64,000 nucleotides of DNA from Pseudomonas sp. Q2-TVG4-2 (GTDB taxonomy: Bacteria > Pseudomonadota > Gammaproteobacteria > Pseudomonadales > Pseudomonadaceae): positions 434,001 to 498,000 of the forward strand of contig NZ_LGLW01000001.1 in assembly GCF_013620795.1 (NCBI RefSeq), in the 5' to 3' direction. The first letter of the stretch is position 1, and every line of letters starts with the position of its first letter. The notes below the pieces were generated by a model, which did not search any database, was not told the origin of the DNA, and saw nothing but the letters and a program-made list of their open reading frames with translations. Of the stretch, positions 61,504 to 64,000 are shown piece by piece. Position numbers and translations under genes: made by a program.

Positions 61504-62741
61504 CTGACCGGGTAAACGTAATCGCTTACGGAGCCTATGACCGGCATAACTATGGCGATCTGCTCTTCGCAATCGTCCTCAAGCGTTATCTGGAGGCCGA
61601 CGGCCGTTTCTCCGTACTGGTCGCGGCGACCAAGACATCCGATCTATCCAGCTATGGCGCATTGCCGACCGTCCCACTGAAAAAAGCTCTGGACGCGACG
61701 CGCCAGCAACCAAAGACGATGCTCATCGTCGCAGGCGGGGAATGTTTGACCGCGCAATGGGAAAGCATCATCGGCTACCTCGCCCCACAAGCCATCTACT
61801 ACCCGATCAAGGCGAGCCCTTACTTGATTGGCCATAAGGCATTCATCCGCCTGAGCCGACTGTTTACTTCGATCCCGTCAGACATTCCGCTGGTGCTGGG
61901 TGAGCGGGACCTGCCGGGCTACAAGGTGATGTACAACAGCGTCGGGGGCAACGAAATCAGCCGGAAGAAGCCGCTGATCCACGAGGCGATCAAGCGCAAC
62001 CTGAACGATTGCACCTATGTATCGGTTCGCGATCGTGAAACCTCCGCCGAACTGGACAAGCTCGGGGTCAAACACAACCTGGTGCCCGACAGCGCGATTC
62101 TGATTTCGGACATTTTCCCGCAACCGGTCGACCCAACCGAGCCCGGCCATATCGTTTTCCACATCTCTGATCATCACGCCAAGCGGCGCATCGAAGCCAT
62201 TGCGCAGCAACTGACCGAGCTGAACGTCACCACAGGACTGAAAATCGCCTTGCTGACAATTGGTAAGGCCCCTGGACATTCAGACGACGGCCCGCTGGAC
62301 AAGCTGCACAGCCTGCTGGGGGACGAGCGCGCCTACCGCATCGACAGCGGAAAGATCGACGACATCATCCGCTGCATCGCCACCAGCAAGCTCTACTGCG
62401 GCACCAGTCTGCATGGCGCGATCACCGCATTGGCATACGCCGTACCGCAGATAGCGCTGCTGCCGCAGCGTGTGGTGAAACTATCTAGCTTCCTCGAGAC
62501 CTGGGTGCCCAAACAGTCCTGCGGGTTCGCCGAGGTTTCGCAGATCAGTCAGATCGGCACCAACCTGCTCAATGCTTTCGGCGACACCCAGCGAGCCGAA
62601 TTACGAGCGGTGGTCGAAGCCATGAAGAACCGCGTGCGTACGAACCTCGATCATATGGTCGAACTCTACGATCAGGCACCGGCCCGGGGCGAATCCCCTG
62701 CCCGCGAAAACAAAAAGGCCGCAGCCGTACCCGCGAACTGA
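61500..62741 (+). CDS. Polysaccharide pyruvyl transferase family protein
   Basis: 413 residues, PS_pyruv_trans (PF04230) type. Begins with YGAYDRHNYGDLLFAIVLKR, the N-x-G-D motif; also VAGGECLTAQWESII, the SVRDRETSAELDKLG region and the C-terminal CGTSLHGAITALAYAVPQIA, which matches the family ending. Could add a pyruvyl ketal to an exported glycan, together with the adjacent flippase. A Lys/Ala-rich tail follows. Confidence 0.85.
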   Translation: MTDRVNVIAYGAYDRHNYGDLLFAIVLKRYLEADGRFSVLVAATKTSDLSSYGALPTVPLKKALDATRQQPKTMLIVAGGECLTAQWESIIGYLAPQAIYYPIKASPYLIGHKAFIRLSRLFTSIPSDIPLVLGERDLPGYKVMYNSVGGNEISRKKPLIHEAIKRNLNDCTYVSVRDRETSAELDKLGVKHNLVPDSAILISDIFPQPVDPTEPGHIVFHISDHHAKRRIEAIAQQLTELNVTTGLKIALLTIGKAPGHSDDGPLDKLHSLLGDERAYRIDSGKIDDIIRCIATSKLYCGTSLHGAITALAYAVPQIALLPQRVVKLSSFLETWVPKQSCGFAEVSQISQIGTNLLNAFGDTQRAELRAVVEAMKNRVRTNLDHMVELYDQAPARGESPARENKKAAAVPAN

Positions 62742-62761
62742 TCAGATAGCGCGAAGCAAAC

Positions 62762-62791
62762 AGAAAGGCCCGCAACGAAGCGGGCCTTTCT
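62762..62791. terminator. Bidirectional terminator between the pyruvyl transferase gene and tRNA-Thr
   Basis: Perfect 12-bp stem AGAAAGGCCCGC/GCGGGCCTTTCT (62762-62773 and 62780-62791) with a 6-base loop. T-rich tails on both sides, so it may end the cassette (plus) and the tRNA transcript (minus). Confidence 0.9.
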
Positions 62792-62800
62792 GTTTGCCAT

Positions 62801-62876
62801 TGGTGCCGGTGAGAGGAGTCGAACCCCCGACCTTCGCATTACGAATGCGCTGCTCTACCTACTGAGCTACACCGGC
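62801..62876 (-). tRNA. tRNA-Thr (anticodon CGT)
   Basis: 76 nt including an encoded CCA (62803-62801). Acceptor GCCGGTG/CACCGGC, D arm with GCTC...GAGC, anticodon stem GCGCA/TGCGA around loop TTCGTAA (anticodon CGT, ACG codons), T arm with TTCGACT. Resembles the E. coli tRNA-Thr(CGT) closely. Confidence 0.97.
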
Positions 62877-62888
62877 GTCGAGCGGCGC

Positions 62889-62917
62889 ATTATGAAATTT
62901 CGCCGGCACGGACTCAA
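62889..62917 (-). promoter_or_regulatory. Promoter of tRNA-Thr
   Basis: -35 TTGAGT (62917-62912) and -10 CATAAT (62894-62889), spacer exactly 17 bp, followed by a GC-rich discriminator (GCGCCGC) typical of stringently controlled stable-RNA promoters; start site about 5 nt before the tRNA. Confidence 0.7.
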
Positions 62918-62978
62918 GCCCGCGCCGGCGAAAGACGTGCCGCGTTCGGTCAGAGCCGAAGCGACCTCATACAGCGTA

Positions 62979-63800
62979 TTACAACCCGGCGGACGTGGAA
63001 CCGGTTGTGCCGGCCGTGCTCGTGGTGCCCGTCGTCGAACGAGTGGTCTCGCCGCTATTGGCATGCTGCTGCTTGACCTGAGCGGCCACCTCTTCACCCT
63101 TGGCGGATGCTTTCTGGTAGCCCTCCTCGGCCTTGTGGCGAAGGCGGTCTTTCATGCGGTCGCGCGCCTCACCCAAGGCTTCGTCCTCGCGCCGTGTCGG
63201 TGGCACCGAAGCAGCAAGCAACGCACCCAGCGCGATACCAATGGCACCGAGCGCCAGGGGTTGCTCCTGGAGCAACTGGTTGAAGCCGCCACGAGCTCGG
63301 TCAGCACCGCCGCGCAGCCGTTCAGATGCCTGGCGCCTGGAATCGCTGGCCCGAGTACGGGCGTTGCCGAGCGACTCGGAAACGCTGTGGCTCATATGGC
63401 TGGCCTTGTCCTTCATGCCAGCGCCCTGCTGCTTGAGGCCGGCGGTCTTGGCGGAGAGCTTTTCTCCCATAGAGGGGCCGGTCGACCCAGCGCCATAGCC
63501 GGTAGTGGTCACGTTCGAATGCGGCTGGCGATTTTGCCCCGCCATCATCCAGAGCAGACCGATTGAGGTCAGTACTGTCGGCACCGGGTTGGCCTTGACC
63601 GTGTTGCTCAGGTTGGAGAAGAACTCGCCGCCGCCGCCTTTTACGTAGCCCAGCGCGGTATCGATGAGTTCGCCTGGGGACAGCTTGTTTTCTAGCGCGT
63701 GAACAATATTGCCGATCTCGGCTCGCTGTTGATCGATCTCCCGCTCCAACTCGGCGGGATCCTTCTGTGCTTCGGCATCTATCTGATTACGTGTGCTCAT
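62979..63800 (-). CDS. DUF3618 membrane-associated protein
   Basis: 273 residues. N-terminal DUF3618 region (about 13-100: DPAELEREIDQQRAEIGNIV, later VPTVLTSIGLLWMMAG with one helix); then a long low-complexity, basic/Ala/Ser linker with a second hydrophobic segment (PLALGAIGIALGALLAAS, about residues 189-206) and a Thr/Ser/Gly tail. Found beside the DUF1469 gene in many proteobacteria; probably envelope stress related. Confidence 0.85.
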   Translation of the reverse strand: MSTRNQIDAEAQKDPAELEREIDQQRAEIGNIVHALENKLSPGELIDTALGYVKGGGGEFFSNLSNTVKANPVPTVLTSIGLLWMMAGQNRQPHSNVTTTGYGAGSTGPSMGEKLSAKTAGLKQQGAGMKDKASHMSHSVSESLGNARTRASDSRRQASERLRGGADRARGGFNQLLQEQPLALGAIGIALGALLAASVPPTRREDEALGEARDRMKDRLRHKAEEGYQKASAKGEEVAAQVKQQHANSGETTRSTTGTTSTAGTTGSTSAGL

Positions 63801-64000
63801 GATGTGTGCCCCCTGACGGCTTCTTTATCCTTGTTGACCGAATGGATGGTGCGCTCGGGCTTGAAGGAAGACGCCTCGAACTTCTTCTTGCCGGCGGAAA
63901 CCATGATCAAACCGATCACCACCACCACACCGCCAACGATCAGCGCGGCGAGCCAGGGCTCCATGACGTTGCTCAGGCCGTAGACAGCGGACATCAGCAG
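63797..64000 (-). CDS. DUF1469 / holin-superfamily-like membrane protein, N-terminus outside window
   Basis: C-terminal 67 codons visible. Two hydrophobic stretches, then AGKKKFEASSFKPERTIHSV, the charged family tail with the L-K-P-E-R-T-type signature. The reading frame is open through base 64000 and so continues upstream; the ATG at 63994 is probably internal. The stop overlaps the start of the DUF3618 gene (ATGA). Although databases call this family phage holin-like, nothing here suggests a prophage. Confidence 0.8.
   Translation of the reverse strand: MLMSAVYGLSNVMEPWLAALIVGGVVVVIGLIMVSAGKKKFEASSFKPERTIHSVNKDKEAVRGHTS

Noticed and set aside
63797..64000. Holin-like protein as a sign of a prophage
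   Set aside because: DUF1469 proteins are chromosomal in many proteobacteria; no capsid, tail, lysin or integrase genes are present.

Overview
The window is an ordinary chromosomal stretch of a high-GC gammaproteobacterium, almost certainly a Pseudomonas sensu lato of the stutzeri type (Stutzerimonas). This rests on protein sequences close to recalled P. aeruginosa orthologues and on blocks of shared gene order; no database search was run. I see no CRISPR array, insertion sequence, integrase or recognisable prophage.

Region 1 (1-23.7 kb, minus strand) is the conserved information and envelope block: rpsB-tsf-pyrH-frr-uppS-cdsA-dxr-rseP-bamA-skp-lpxD-fabZ-lpxA-lpxB-rnhB-dnaE-accA-tilS-pyrG-kdsA. 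The genes are tightly packed, many with 1-8 nt overlaps. Together they make ribosome components, UMP kinase, undecaprenyl-PP, CDP-diacylglycerol, isoprenoid precursor, the outer-membrane protein assembly machine, lipid A, Kdo-8-P, malonyl-CoA and the replicase. map and glnD (23.9-27.4 kb) follow divergently.

Region 2 (27.4-33.2 kb) is a six-gene Mrp/Sha/Pha Na+(K+)/H+ antiporter operon with fused mrpA-mrpB. Region 3 (33.5-41.8 kb) holds envelope lipoproteins, pdxH, a class-C beta-lactamase-like esterase, dinG with a LexA box, a CopD-like membrane protein, an OmpA-family lipoprotein and a YchJ protein. Region 4 (41.9-48.6 kb) has the fpr/finR oxidative-stress pair, an ErdR-like regulator, a DMT transporter, a DTW tRNA-modification protein, a small secreted protein and a LOG-family protein. 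Region 5 (48.6-55.6 kb) is recX-recA-pncC, an acyltransferase, mutS and fdxA.

Region 6 (55.6-64 kb) is the most accessory part: csbD, a three-gene glycosyltransferase/deacetylase/UPF0104 operon, a YihY protein, a two-gene flippase and pyruvyl-transferase cassette ending beside tRNA-Thr(CGT), and a DUF3618/DUF1469 pair running off the window.

The leads most worth following are the glycan operon at 55.9-58.8 kb, the flippase/pyruvyl-transferase cassette with its upstream T9 tract next to a tRNA, a frameshifted small membrane-protein gene at 34.13-34.37 kb, an in-frame hexamer repeat inside tilS, an RBS-masking palindrome before map, a LexA box before dinG, and the break in gene order after fdxA where rpoS would be expected. 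No wholly new system is demonstrated by the sequence alone.
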